9,987 nucleotides of DNA from PALSA-555 sp036521915 (lineage in GTDB: Bacteria > Actinomycetota > Acidimicrobiia > IMCC26256 > PALSA-555), in NCBI GenBank assembly GCA_036521915.1, contig DATDGU010000322.1, positions 1-9,987 on the forward strand, given 5' to 3'. The notes beneath the pieces were generated by a model, which had not been told where the DNA came from, searched no databases, and saw only the letters and a list, made by a program, of their open reading frames with translations. Shown in pieces: positions 1-6,263 of the stretch. Numbering within the stretch: position 1 is the stretch's first letter; every line of letters begins with the position of its first letter. The translations under genes and the position numbers were made by a program.

Positions 1-129
1 CGGCTCTGGGCCGAAGACCACCGTGCCGCCGAGGACCTCGGTATAGAAGCGCCGGGAGCGCGCGACGTCACCGGAGACGATGAAGTAGGTCACAACCATT
101 CGCTCTGCGGGCTGCGTGGGTTCGGCCAC
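1..129 (-). CDS. VOC (glyoxalase/bleomycin-resistance fold) protein, N-terminal part only
   Basis: Forty-three codons are visible, and the gene runs off the left edge. The peptide reads VAEPTQPAERMVVTYFIVSG, then DVARSRRFYTEVLGG and TVVFGPEP. The pattern of a beta strand, then S/D-x-x-x-S-x-x-FY-x-x-VLGG, then a second strand is the first beta-alpha-beta unit of vicinal-oxygen-chelate proteins. Members include glyoxalase I, extradiol dioxygenases and resistance proteins, and most use a metal bound by His and Glu. Those ligands would mostly lie beyond the edge, so the substrate cannot be inferred. The start chosen is GTG at 129, because GGAGG (139-135 on the minus strand) sits 5 nt upstream; an in-frame GTG at 135 overlaps that site. 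The gene is codirectional with the hydrolase-cyclase gene upstream, about 115 bp away. Confidence 0.8.
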   Translation of the reverse strand, partial: MAEPTQPAERMVVTYFIVSGDVARSRRFYTEVLGGTVVFGPEP

Positions 130-246
130 TGCCACCTCCACCCGTTGGGGCTCATGCCCCGCTTGCGCGGGATCTGAGGCTTTCAGTCAACCAGGTCGGT
201 TCGTCGAGGGGACTGGTCGGGCGGCGTAGAAGCCGGCGAGTGTGGG

Positions 247-1590
247 TCATCCTGCGACGCTGAAGAGTCGCCATTCGTCTGGTACGCCCGTTAGCGCATG
301 GGTACCGCGGTCGTTGAAGGTAAGTCCCGATCCGACGACGAGCTCTTTGACGGTGGAGGAGACCAACAACTCACCGGGTTGCGCGAGCGTCTCGATTCGC
401 TGTGCGATGTGTACCGCGATGCCTGCGATGTCGTCCTCGCGCCGCTCGATCTCTCCGGTATGCAGCCCTACGCGAATGTCGAGCCCGAGCTGACGAATGG
501 CGTCTCGGATCGCGGTCGCGCACCGCACAGCACGAGCAGGACCGTCGAAGGTAGCGACGACTCCATCGCCGGTCCTCTTCACGAGATGCCCGCCGAATCG
601 AGTGAGCTGCCGATCGACCGCCCGATCGTGCTGCTCGAGTCGCTCAGTCCAGGCCCGGTCTCCGATAGCCGCGGTCTGGACAGTCGAGCTCACGATGTCG
701 GTGAACAGCACCGTGGCGAGGAAACGGGCGGTGACAGCGGCCCGTCGTTCGCCGGTCAAGAACTCCTCGATCTCTCCCACGAAGTCAGCCTCACTGGCCC
801 ACGGGAGATCATCGGCGGTGTCGAGCTCCACGTAGCGGGCGCCCGGGATGTGTTGCGCGAGATAGCGGCCGTGTTCAACACGGCAGAAGTGGTCCGCACG
901 AGCGTGGAGGACGAGGGTCGGCACCGCGACGTTCGCGAGGATCGGCCGGAGATCGGTCGCGCTGGCGCGCCACACAGCCTGCGCAGTTGCCGGGCTCGCT
1001 CCGCGATGGCCTGCTCGGCGCCACCAGGCCGCAAAACTCGCGTCCGATGCCAAGCCCGGAGCCATCAACGGAAGATCGTCCGCCTGCGCTCCGCCGGGCT
1101 CGACGTTCGCCTCGCGGAACCTCTCGAAAACATGGGAGGGGACACCGAACGGGTAGTCGTCGCTTCGAAGCAGACGGGCGAAACTATTGACGAGCACCAA
1201 GGCCCTGATCCGTTCCGGGTGGGTCGCGGCCAGCATCAGGGCTCCCAGGCCACTGAAGCCGACCCCCACCACGGCTGCCTGCGTGACCCGTTCCGCGTCC
1301 AGCACGGCGAGCGCGTCGCTCGCCCACTGTTCAACCGTCGGAGGATCCGACGAGCCCAACGGATCCGAGAGACCGATCCCCCGTAGATCAAACCGCATCA
1401 GTCGAGAAAACGAAGCGAGCCTGTCCACATAGGAGACCCAGCGAGGCTGTTCGGCAGTGGAATCGATCGAGAACAGCGCGCCGCTCGACAATTCGATCAG
1501 AGTCAGAGACTCGCTACCCTCAACTTGGTACGCGATATGCAGGCCGTCACGCGTCTTTGCGTATTTGGGTTCGGCTACGTCTGCCACCAC
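247..1590 (-). CDS. alpha/beta hydrolase - class III adenylate/guanylate cyclase fusion
   Basis: A 447-residue protein with two domains. Residues about 15-280 are an alpha/beta hydrolase fold: FDLRGIGLSD near 67-76, nucleophile elbow VGFSGLG with Ser113, and acid Asp233 in HARADHF. Residues about 288-445 are a class III nucleotide cyclase: metal Asp298 in FTDIV, Lys338 and second metal Asp342 in KRTGDG, then DIAGIAVHIAQRI (387-399) with Asp387, His394 at the usual Asn position, and Arg398. HIxxR variants are familiar in actinobacterial cyclases. The C-terminal half should form a dimeric cyclase making cAMP or another cyclic nucleotide. The hydrolase half may act as a ligand sensor: where related proteins have DHLPW, this one has D260-D261-L-P-W, so the catalytic His appears lost. 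No transmembrane segment is seen, so it is probably cytosolic. The start is GTG 1590, directly followed by another GTG, and no clear ribosome-binding site is visible. Confidence 0.9.
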   Translation of the reverse strand: MVADVAEPKYAKTRDGLHIAYQVEGSESLTLIELSSGALFSIDSTAEQPRWVSYVDRLASFSRLMRFDLRGIGLSDPLGSSDPPTVEQWASDALAVLDAERVTQAAVVGVGFSGLGALMLAATHPERIRALVLVNSFARLLRSDDYPFGVPSHVFERFREANVEPGGAQADDLPLMAPGLASDASFAAWWRRAGHRGASPATAQAVWRASATDLRPILANVAVPTLVLHARADHFCRVEHGRYLAQHIPGARYVELDTADDLPWASEADFVGEIEEFLTGERRAAVTARFLATVLFTDIVSSTVQTAAIGDRAWTERLEQHDRAVDRQLTRFGGHLVKRTGDGVVATFDGPARAVRCATAIRDAIRQLGLDIRVGLHTGEIERREDDIAGIAVHIAQRIETLAQPGELLVSSTVKELVVGSGLTFNDRGTHALTGVPDEWRLFSVAG

Positions 1591-1738
1591 GCGCCAGGCT
1601 AAACGAAGTTGACTTTGTTCCCGCCCAGCGTTCCGATTCCCTTGACGTCACCCGTTCCATTGCAACACGGCGAGGCCCCGATTGTCACCGGAGTGGTCGC
1701 CGCGGGCGGCTGCACCATTCGTCTGTCACAGTGGCGGT
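1591..1738. promoter_or_regulatory. divergent intergenic region between the cyclase and phosphotransferase genes
   Basis: These 148 bp separate two genes transcribed away from each other, so both promoters should lie here. A TTGACT hexamer at 1609-1614 is followed 17 nt later by the poor -10 candidate TCCGAT. An 8-bp palindrome TGACGTCA lies at 1643-1650. Neither is strong enough to name a promoter or operator; the call rests on gene orientation. Confidence 0.35.
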
Positions 1739-2527
1739 GTGGCTGAGCAACAGCTCGACGGCGGGATCGCGAACGCGGGCCGGGTGGTGCGCGTCGGTCC
1801 GCATGTTCTTCGTCCCTCGAGTCCGCACTCGGGTTCGATCCACGCCTTCCTGCGGGCGGTGAGGCATGCCGGTTTCGAGGGTGCCTCGTCACCGATCGGC
1901 ATCGACGAGGACGGACGTGAGCGCCTCGTGTTCATCGACGGCGAGGTCCCCGTGGCGCCCTATCCGGACTGGAGCCAGTCCGACACCGCGCTGGCGTCCA
2001 TCGCCAGGCTGCTGCGCGGGCTGCACGACGCCGCCCGCGGGTTCGACCCTCAGGGCCTCACCTGGGACGACAGTCTCGCTGACCCTGCGGGCGGGACACT
2101 CGTACGCCACAACGACGTCTGCCCCGAGAACGTCGTCTTCCGTCACGGCATCGCCGTTGCGCTGCTCGACTTCGAGTTCGCTGCCCCCCGCCGCCCCGTC
2201 TACGACGTGGCCCACCTCGCCCGCCTCTGCGTACCGATCGACGACGAGTTTGACCAGGCCCGGCTGGGCTGGCGGCCCGCCGACCGGCCGGCACGGCTAC
2301 AACTCGTTGCCGACGCCTACGGACTGGACCGCGACGCCCGGCCGGAGCTGCTCGCCGCCATGACCGATGCCGTCGCCCGCATCGAAGCATGCGTCCGACG
2401 CCGCGTCGACGCCGGTGACCCGAACGTCATCGAGTTGTGGAACCGGACCGGTGGCAGCGAGCGCTACGAGCGCCGGCGCAGCTGGTGGATTGACCACCAC
2501 GACCAGTTCGCCGCCGCCCTGTTCTGA
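1739..2527 (+). CDS. phosphotransferase family protein (APH/choline-kinase fold)
   Basis: A 262-residue protein. The kinase signature is clear: catalytic loop RHNDVCPENVVF with His124, Asn125, catalytic Asp126 and Asn131, then the metal-binding LLDFEFA with Asp144. The N-lobe is short, and the opening GGIANAGRVVRVGPHVLRP resembles the small actinobacterial phosphotransferases annotated as aminoglycoside phosphotransferase-like. Family members phosphorylate hydroxyls of small molecules, and most copies of this subgroup have no proven substrate, so resistance should not be assumed. The GTG at 1739 is preferred because it opens exactly where family similarity begins. The frame also extends to TTG 1682, but those 19 residues look unlike the family. 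No strong ribosome-binding site precedes 1739; only a weak GGCGG is present. The gene is divergent from the cyclase gene and is followed by non-coding DNA. Confidence 0.85.
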   Translation: MAEQQLDGGIANAGRVVRVGPHVLRPSSPHSGSIHAFLRAVRHAGFEGASSPIGIDEDGRERLVFIDGEVPVAPYPDWSQSDTALASIARLLRGLHDAARGFDPQGLTWDDSLADPAGGTLVRHNDVCPENVVFRHGIAVALLDFEFAAPRRPVYDVAHLARLCVPIDDEFDQARLGWRPADRPARLQLVADAYGLDRDARPELLAAMTDAVARIEACVRRRVDAGDPNVIELWNRTGGSERYERRRSWWIDHHDQFAAALF

Positions 2528-2634
2528 CCCGCATCTCTGCACGACGGATGCTGTCTCCGTTGCAGGGAGATCGGCTGCATGAATGGGTCGTACCACGGTC
2601 GAGCACTTTGATCACCGTTCCACCGGCTCTCGCG

Positions 2635-2785
2635 TCAGTGGCTGTCGGCATTCGCCCGCCTCCACGTTTCCGGCGATGCTTCGGTGAAGCAGGACGGGGC
2701 AGGTCGGGTGATCGGGGTTGATGATGTCCAGCACGGTGTCGATGACGCCATGTGTCGGACACCGCCACTGAACTTCTGCCACTGA
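2635..2785. repeat. possible insertion-sequence remnant bounded by inverted TCAGTGGC-type repeats
   Basis: On the minus strand, TCAGTGGCAG (2785-2776) and TCAGTGGCGG (2771-2762) form a direct repeat with a 14-bp period, followed by GTGTCC and GACAC. On the plus strand, TCAGTGGCTG lies at 2635-2644, in inverted orientation about 120 bp away. Repeated subterminal motifs facing each other are what IS21-type and related element ends look like. No transposase remains between them. This may be a solo end pair, a small non-autonomous element, or chance. Confidence 0.3.
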
Positions 2786-2807
2786 GCGACGCTAACTCTC
2801 GTGTATA

Positions 2808-2819
2808 ACGCCCGGGCGT
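2808..2819. repeat. 12-bp perfect palindrome
   Basis: ACGCCCGGGCGT is a perfect 12-bp palindrome just after TATAAC (2804-2809, overlapping). It lies about 40 bp beyond the 3' end of the decayed helix-turn-helix gene. It has no loop, so it is a poor hairpin terminator, and it could equally be a protein-binding site. Confidence 0.25.
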
Positions 2820-2857
2820 CAATGTGACCGAACGCCGTGTTGGTAGCGGCGGCGTCT

Positions 2858-3040
2858 TTACCGGAGGATCCTGCCTGTACGACGGGCCCATGCTTCGACG
2901 TCGGGGCCGGTTCCAGATCCGACCGGCCGCGAGGACGGCGACGGGGTCGGGAAAGCCAGCCCGTCGCGCGAGTTGGTCGACGCGTTGGTTACGCCGAGGA
3001 GTTCGGCGATTTCTGAGGTGCTCATGAGCGGTTGCTTCAA
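2858..3040 (-). pseudogene. small helix-turn-helix (AlpA/MerR-like, HTH_17) DNA-binding protein with two compensating frameshifts
   Basis: The open frame begins MKQPLMSTSEIAELLGVT and ends PDVEAWARRTGRILR, which are the first and last parts of a common actinobacterial HTH protein of about 60-65 residues. The middle of the open frame is nonsense-like (residues about 19-45). In the next frame the missing centre is present: QRVDQLARRAGFPDPVAV, then LAAGRIWNRP. A base loss near 2985-2990 (inside an ACCAAC context, possibly 4 bp) and a base gain in the G run at 2903-2906 (CCCC on the coding strand) would explain this. The shifts cancel, so the original stop is kept. The recognition helix and wing are scrambled, so the product should not bind DNA normally. 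Start is TTG 3040 or ATG 3025. Such proteins act as small regulators or excisionase-like factors. The gene is divergent from the reductase gene. Confidence 0.7.
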
Positions 3041-3169
3041 ACGCAGTGAAATCGCTGCTCAGCGGCCCTTTCTTCGCGTTTGGGCTGGTCAGCGGAACCC
3101 CCCGGACAGAAACCGGCGAACGGTCCGACCCGCCGCCATAGTCATGCCACCGCAGGGCCGCATCGGCAC

Positions 3170-3174
3170 GGGAG
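3170..3174 (+). promoter_or_regulatory. ribosome-binding site of the RibD_C/DHFR-like gene
   Basis: GGGAG lies 7 nt before GTG 3182 and decides this start over the longer open frame, which reaches back to 3080. Confidence 0.6.
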
Positions 3175-3181
3175 TCAGTTC

Positions 3182-3763
3182 GTGAAGTTAGTTGTCGTGA
3201 ACCATGTATCGCTCGACGGTGTGATGCAGGCACCCGGTCGAGCCGACGAGGACGCTCGCGGTGGCTTCACGCACGGCGGGTGGGCGACGCCGCGGAGCGA
3301 CGAGGTTGTGGGTCGGGCGCTCGGTGAGCGTATGAGCCGCAGCTCGGGGTTGCTATTCGGCCGGCGAACCTACGACGACGTGTTGGGACATTGGAACCGC
3401 CAGCCTGACCCGGTCTTCACGCCTGCGCTCAATAGCGCCACGAAGTACGTCGCGTCCCGGACGCTGCGTGAACCCCTGCCGTGGCCGAATTCGGTCCTGC
3501 TCGAGGGCGGTGTCGTCGACGCCGTCCGAGCGCTCAAAGACCAGCCCGGCGAGGAACTGGTTGTCATGGGCAGCGGGGAGCTCGTCCAAGCCTTGTTGCC
3601 CCATGCCTTGATTGACGAGTACCTGTTGCTGATCCATCCGATCCTGCTTGGATCTGGGCGCCGGCTCTTCCCGGAAGGGATCTCTGCGTTGACTCTCCGG
3701 CTGATCGGCAGCGTCACGGCGCCAAGTGGCGTCCTCGCAGTGACGTACGACGCTGGGGCATAG
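3182..3763 (+). CDS. dihydrofolate reductase / RibD C-terminal family protein
   Basis: A 193-residue protein, the usual length for stand-alone RibD_C reductases. Landmarks in order are the opening strand KLVVVNHVSLDGVMQAPG (2-19), the FGRRTY segment (59-64) that binds the NADPH phosphate region in this fold, GSGELVQALL (130-139), and HPILLGSGRRLF (152-163) near the C-terminus. The fold reduces folate- or pterin-like or ribosylaminopyrimidine substrates with NADPH. Most short actinobacterial members have no assigned substrate, and this one is unlikely to be the housekeeping folA. It is a soluble protein with no signal peptide. The GTG start is supported by GGGAG upstream. The gene stands alone, divergent from the decayed helix-turn-helix gene and convergent with the thiolase fusion. 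The helix-turn-helix protein could once have regulated it, but that is inference from position only. Confidence 0.88.
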   Translation: MKLVVVNHVSLDGVMQAPGRADEDARGGFTHGGWATPRSDEVVGRALGERMSRSSGLLFGRRTYDDVLGHWNRQPDPVFTPALNSATKYVASRTLREPLPWPNSVLLEGGVVDAVRALKDQPGEELVVMGSGELVQALLPHALIDEYLLLIHPILLGSGRRLFPEGISALTLRLIGSVTAPSGVLAVTYDAGA

Positions 3764-4070
3764 GGCTCCCGAACTTCGTTTGTCCCCATCAGCATCCGAT
3801 CAAGTCGTTGCACGCCAGGTCACTCAAGGTAACGCGACGCCCATAGGCAGGCGGTTCGACTGGGCAGCGAGTGACCGCGAGTGGGCGAGTGTGCAGTCCT
3901 GACGTTTGAAGTCGAAGAGGGCGGCAGTCACCATCTACCTTGCCACGTCACGGCTCCTGGAAACGAGGAGGCCCCGGCCGCGTCGCCGCCTGGCGGCGGT
4001 CCGCGTTTGCGGCCTCGACACCCGGCCGACTGACCCACCGGCTGACGCGCGGCTTGCCGGGCGTCGCCGC
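3764..4070. other. convergent intergenic region without a recognisable gene
   Basis: This region lies between the ends of the reductase (+) and the thiolase fusion (-). No frame on either strand shows family similarity. A 36-codon minus-strand frame from about 3938 lacks support. The right half holds the GC-rich inverted repeat listed separately. Confidence 0.5.
3968..4016. terminator. candidate bidirectional hairpin between convergent genes
   Basis: The outer arms GAGGCC (3968-3973) and GGCCTC (4011-4016) enclose the near-perfect palindrome CGCCGCC-T-GGCGGCG (3984-3998). It lies 55 bp beyond the thiolase stop and about 205 bp beyond the reductase stop. There is no T-run, which is common in high-GC actinobacteria. 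The symmetry is visible; the terminator role is inferred. Confidence 0.4.
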
Positions 4071-5729
4071 CTATGTTCCGTCGCGTCGCAGGAGCAGCAC
4101 GCCCGAGGGCGTGCCGCCACCGGTCGTGACGACGGCAGTCCTCGCCCCGGTGACTTGCCGCTCGCCAGCCTCGTGCCGCAGCTGCGTGATCGCCTCGGCG
4201 ATGAAGCCGAAACCGTGCGTGCGCCCGGCAGAGAGCTGGCCCCCGTGCGGGTTGACGGGCAGCTCGCCGTCGACGCTGATGCGACGACCCCCGTCCAGCC
4301 AGCCCATCGCCTCGCCGAGCCCGCAGAAGCCAAGCGCCTCGAGCCAGGAGATGGCGTTGAACGTGAACCCGTCGTACACGAGCGCGACGTCGACGTCGCT
4401 CGGGCGCAGGCTCGTCCTCGTCCAGAGGTGCGTCGCGGGGCCGAGGACCTGCGGCTCGTGGGTCAACGTGTCCTGGTCCCACGAGACTCGCTCGGTGATC
4501 TGGGTGCCGACGGCCTCGACATGAACGGCCGGCTTTGGAAGGTCGGCTGCCGCTGCGGCGTCGGACACGACGACCGCGATCGACCCGTCGCAGGGCACGT
4601 CGCAGTCATAGAGCCCGAAGGGGGTGGTGATCGGGCGCGCCGCCAGGTAGTCGTCCATCGTTATCGGATCGCGGTAGATGGCGGCCGGGTTGCGCGCCGC
4701 GTTGGCGCGGTCGGTCAACGCGATCCAGCCGAGCATCTCCCGCGTCGCCCCGTAGCGATGGAAGTACTGGTTGGCGTGCATCCCGATCCAGTTGGCGGCG
4801 GACATGGCGCCGAACGGCGCCCGCCACTCCCACAGCGGGCCGGACACCCGTCGACCGGCGTGACCGACGCCCACCACGGCCGCCGTCGACTCCCACACGG
4901 TGCGGAAGCACACCACGTGCCGGCACAGGCCGTTGGCCACAGCCAGCATCGCCGCGATCACCGCGCCCGCCTGTCCCGGCAGCTCCATGCCGCCGTTGAT
5001 CCACGTCGGCCGCAGCCGCAGCGCTTCCTCGACCTCCATGACGCCGCCCTCGCTGTTCCCGCCGACCCCGCCGCCGGGATAGGTCGAGAGCCCGTCGATG
5101 TCGGCCGGCGCGAGGCCCGCGTCCTCGATCGCGGCCCGGCACGCGTCGACGGCGAGGCCGCGAGGGTCCATCATCAGCCGTCGTCCGATCACCGAGTGGC
5201 CCACGCCGGAGAGGACCGCCCGGTGCTCGAACCGGTCGCTCGTCGCCGGCGGGCGAACCACCGGCCGCCGCGGCTCGGGGACCCGCTCGGTGCCGTCGGT
5301 CACCCCGGTGGGCTCGAACAACGGAACCCAGACGTCCTCCTGCTGCTCGAAGCGGACCGCCACCTCCTGGCCGATGCGCACGTCGTCGGGGTCGCAGCCG
5401 ACGATGTTCGTCGTCAGGCGCACCGTCGGGTCCTCGGCCAGGGTCACGATCGCGATCGCGTACGGCAGCTCGAAGGACGGGAGCCACTGATGCCGGTTGA
5501 CCGTGGACGCCACGACGGTGGCGCGACCCGAGACGACCGTCGGCGCCGACGACCGGCTCCCGCACGCCGGGCAGACCGGCGTCGGTGGGTGCACCAAGGC
5601 CCCGCAGTCGGAGCAGCCCTGGATCCGTAGCTTGCCGTCGGCGCCCGACGTCCAGAACCACTCGTTCCACGGGGTCAGTTGCGGCAGGGGGCGCGCGTGG
5701 GGCGCACGCGGAGGAGCCGAGTCGGTCAC
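4071..5729 (-). CDS. Zn-ribbon/OB-fold (DUF35) domain fused to lipid-transfer-type thiolase
   Basis: About 552 residues from GTG 5729. The N-terminal part (PLPQLTPWNEWFWTSG onward) has a Cys4 zinc ribbon, CSDC then CPAC, followed by an OB-fold with TTNIVGCDPDDVRIG: a DUF35/ChsH2-like acyl-CoA-binding module. After a proline-rich linker comes a thiolase-fold domain starting near RAVLSGVGHSVIGRR. It includes DVALVYDGFTFNAISWLEAL and ends with NPHGGQLSAGRTHGFGFIAEA, the Asn/His loop of thiolase-like SCP2/Ltp proteins. I see no typical thiolase Cys nucleophile motif, as expected for Ltp-type retro-aldolases. In steroid catabolism, Ltp2 works with a separate DUF35 partner to cleave a side-chain aldol adduct; here both are one chain. 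Substrate is unknown. An in-frame ATG at 5771 would add 14 Arg/Cys-rich residues but has no ribosome-binding site. Divergent from a broken phosphotransferase gene. Confidence 0.85.
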   Translation of the reverse strand: MTDSAPPRAPHARPLPQLTPWNEWFWTSGADGKLRIQGCSDCGALVHPPTPVCPACGSRSSAPTVVSGRATVVASTVNRHQWLPSFELPYAIAIVTLAEDPTVRLTTNIVGCDPDDVRIGQEVAVRFEQQEDVWVPLFEPTGVTDGTERVPEPRRPVVRPPATSDRFEHRAVLSGVGHSVIGRRLMMDPRGLAVDACRAAIEDAGLAPADIDGLSTYPGGGVGGNSEGGVMEVEEALRLRPTWINGGMELPGQAGAVIAAMLAVANGLCRHVVCFRTVWESTAAVVGVGHAGRRVSGPLWEWRAPFGAMSAANWIGMHANQYFHRYGATREMLGWIALTDRANAARNPAAIYRDPITMDDYLAARPITTPFGLYDCDVPCDGSIAVVVSDAAAAADLPKPAVHVEAVGTQITERVSWDQDTLTHEPQVLGPATHLWTRTSLRPSDVDVALVYDGFTFNAISWLEALGFCGLGEAMGWLDGGRRISVDGELPVNPHGGQLSAGRTHGFGFIAEAITQLRHEAGERQVTGARTAVVTTGGGTPSGVLLLRRDGT

Positions 5730-5730
5730 C

Positions 5731-5784
5731 TCACGGTTCCCGCAGCCGCGTCGCGGGCAGCGCGCTCCCATGCCCGCGAGTCAT
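5731..5784 (-). CDS. possible 17-codon leader frame upstream of the thiolase fusion
   Basis: ATG 5784 is preceded by GGAGAGGGAG with good spacing, the best ribosome-binding site in this part of the window. It opens only MTRGHGSALPATRLREP before a TGA, which ends one base before GTG 5729 of the fusion. Either this is a leader that couples translation to the fusion, or it is the original start followed by a 1-bp shift. No peptide function is claimed. Confidence 0.3.
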   Translation of the reverse strand: MTRGHGSALPATRLREP

Positions 5785-5817
5785 CGCGCTCTCCCTCTCC
5801 TGCGACCGGGGACGCTT

Positions 5818-5832
5818 GATAACGTAATTCTC
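5818..5832. promoter_or_regulatory. AT-rich imperfect palindrome in the divergent promoter region
   Basis: GATAACGTAATTCTC reads outward as GA-x-AA ... TT-x-TC around a central T. It is an AT-rich island in otherwise GC-rich DNA, between the divergent thiolase fusion and phosphotransferase. TetR-type regulators of acyl-CoA genes often bind such GAGAAT/ATTCTC-like sites. The assignment is tentative. Confidence 0.25.
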
Positions 5833-5876
5833 GGAAATGGGAGTGCACCATTCCGCTCCATGCTGCGCGCCGCGCC

Positions 5877-6263
5877 GTGCAGGACCGCGTCGCTGCGCTC
5901 GACATCCACGACCTCCGCGAGCTGGCCGGAGGAGCGTCGAGCCTGACCTACGTCGGCACGCTCGCCGGCGCCGACACCCGGCGGGTCGTCGTCAAGGTCG
6001 CCCCCGCGGGGCTCCCGCCCGTGCGGAACCGCGACGTGCTTCGACAGGCGTGCCTGCTGCGCGCGCTGCACCCGACCAGGGTGCCGGTCCCCGAGGTGCT
6101 CTGGGAGGACGCGGGTCCGGCTCTACGGAGCCTGGTCCTCCAAGATGCTGCAGATGCAAGAGCGATGGATCGGCATCTGGCAACAGAGCGGGCTCCGGCT
6201 CCACCAGGCGCTCGTCGCTGCGACAGCCAGCAGCCTTGCGATCTTCGGATACGTCGAAAATGA
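5877..6263 (+). pseudogene. truncated phosphotransferase (APH family), N-terminal third only
   Basis: From GTG 5877 the first 80 or so residues are a clean N-lobe of the large actinobacterial phosphotransferase family often found beside acyl-CoA genes: LRELAGGASSLTYVGTL (glycine-loop region), VVVKVAPAGLPPVRNRDVLR with the nucleotide-binding Lys, then LLRALHPTRVPVPEVLWEDAG. At about 6115-6120 the similarity stops abruptly. The frame continues with unrelated residues to TGA 6261-6263. The HxDxxxxN catalytic loop and DFE/DFD metal site, which should follow about 120 residues later, are absent here. An intact relative would be roughly 330-350 residues. The break looks like a deletion or recombination junction rather than one frameshift, because the missing part is not nearby in another frame. 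It belongs to a different subgroup from the intact phosphotransferase at 1739. Confidence 0.72.

Larger units (their letters stand above)
2528..2857. other. 330-bp non-coding stretch with insertion-sequence-like repeats
   Basis: This stretch lies between the phosphotransferase stop and the decayed helix-turn-helix gene. I found no reading frame that resembles a known protein. It does contain short repeats related to TCAGTGGC(N)G in both orientations and a 12-bp palindrome, listed separately. A minus-strand frame around 2600-2740 (GVIDTVLDIINPDH and following) reads smoothly but matches nothing I recognise. Confidence 0.5.

Noticed and set aside
147..160. Small hairpin GGGGC-TCAT-GCCCC between the first two genes
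   Set aside because: A 5-bp stem without a T-run, upstream of the VOC ribosome-binding site, is too common in GC-rich DNA to call a terminator or operator.
298..1386. A 362-codon open frame on the plus strand opposite the hydrolase-cyclase gene
   Set aside because: Antisense shadow: no motifs, and the minus strand has all hydrolase and cyclase landmarks in order.
1643..1650. TGACGTCA palindrome, identical to a eukaryotic cAMP-response element, near a cyclase gene
   Set aside because: The resemblance has no meaning in bacteria. It is a single 8-bp palindrome, not the bacterial CRP consensus.
2427..3233. A 268-codon minus-strand open frame overlapping the phosphotransferase end, the helix-turn-helix gene and the reductase start
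   Set aside because: Only its central piece (QRVDQLARRAG...) is meaningful, and that belongs to the frameshifted helix-turn-helix gene. The rest is low-complexity Arg/Pro/Ser sequence.
3828..3938. A 36-codon minus-strand frame beginning MVTAALFDF
   Set aside because: The first residues resemble a HAD-type start, but the rest has no family pattern and no good ribosome-binding site.
3906..5630. A 574-codon open frame on the plus strand opposite the thiolase fusion
   Set aside because: It is an Arg/His/Pro/Val-rich antisense shadow produced by high-GC codon bias. It shows no domain, while the opposite strand encodes a clear DUF35-thiolase protein.
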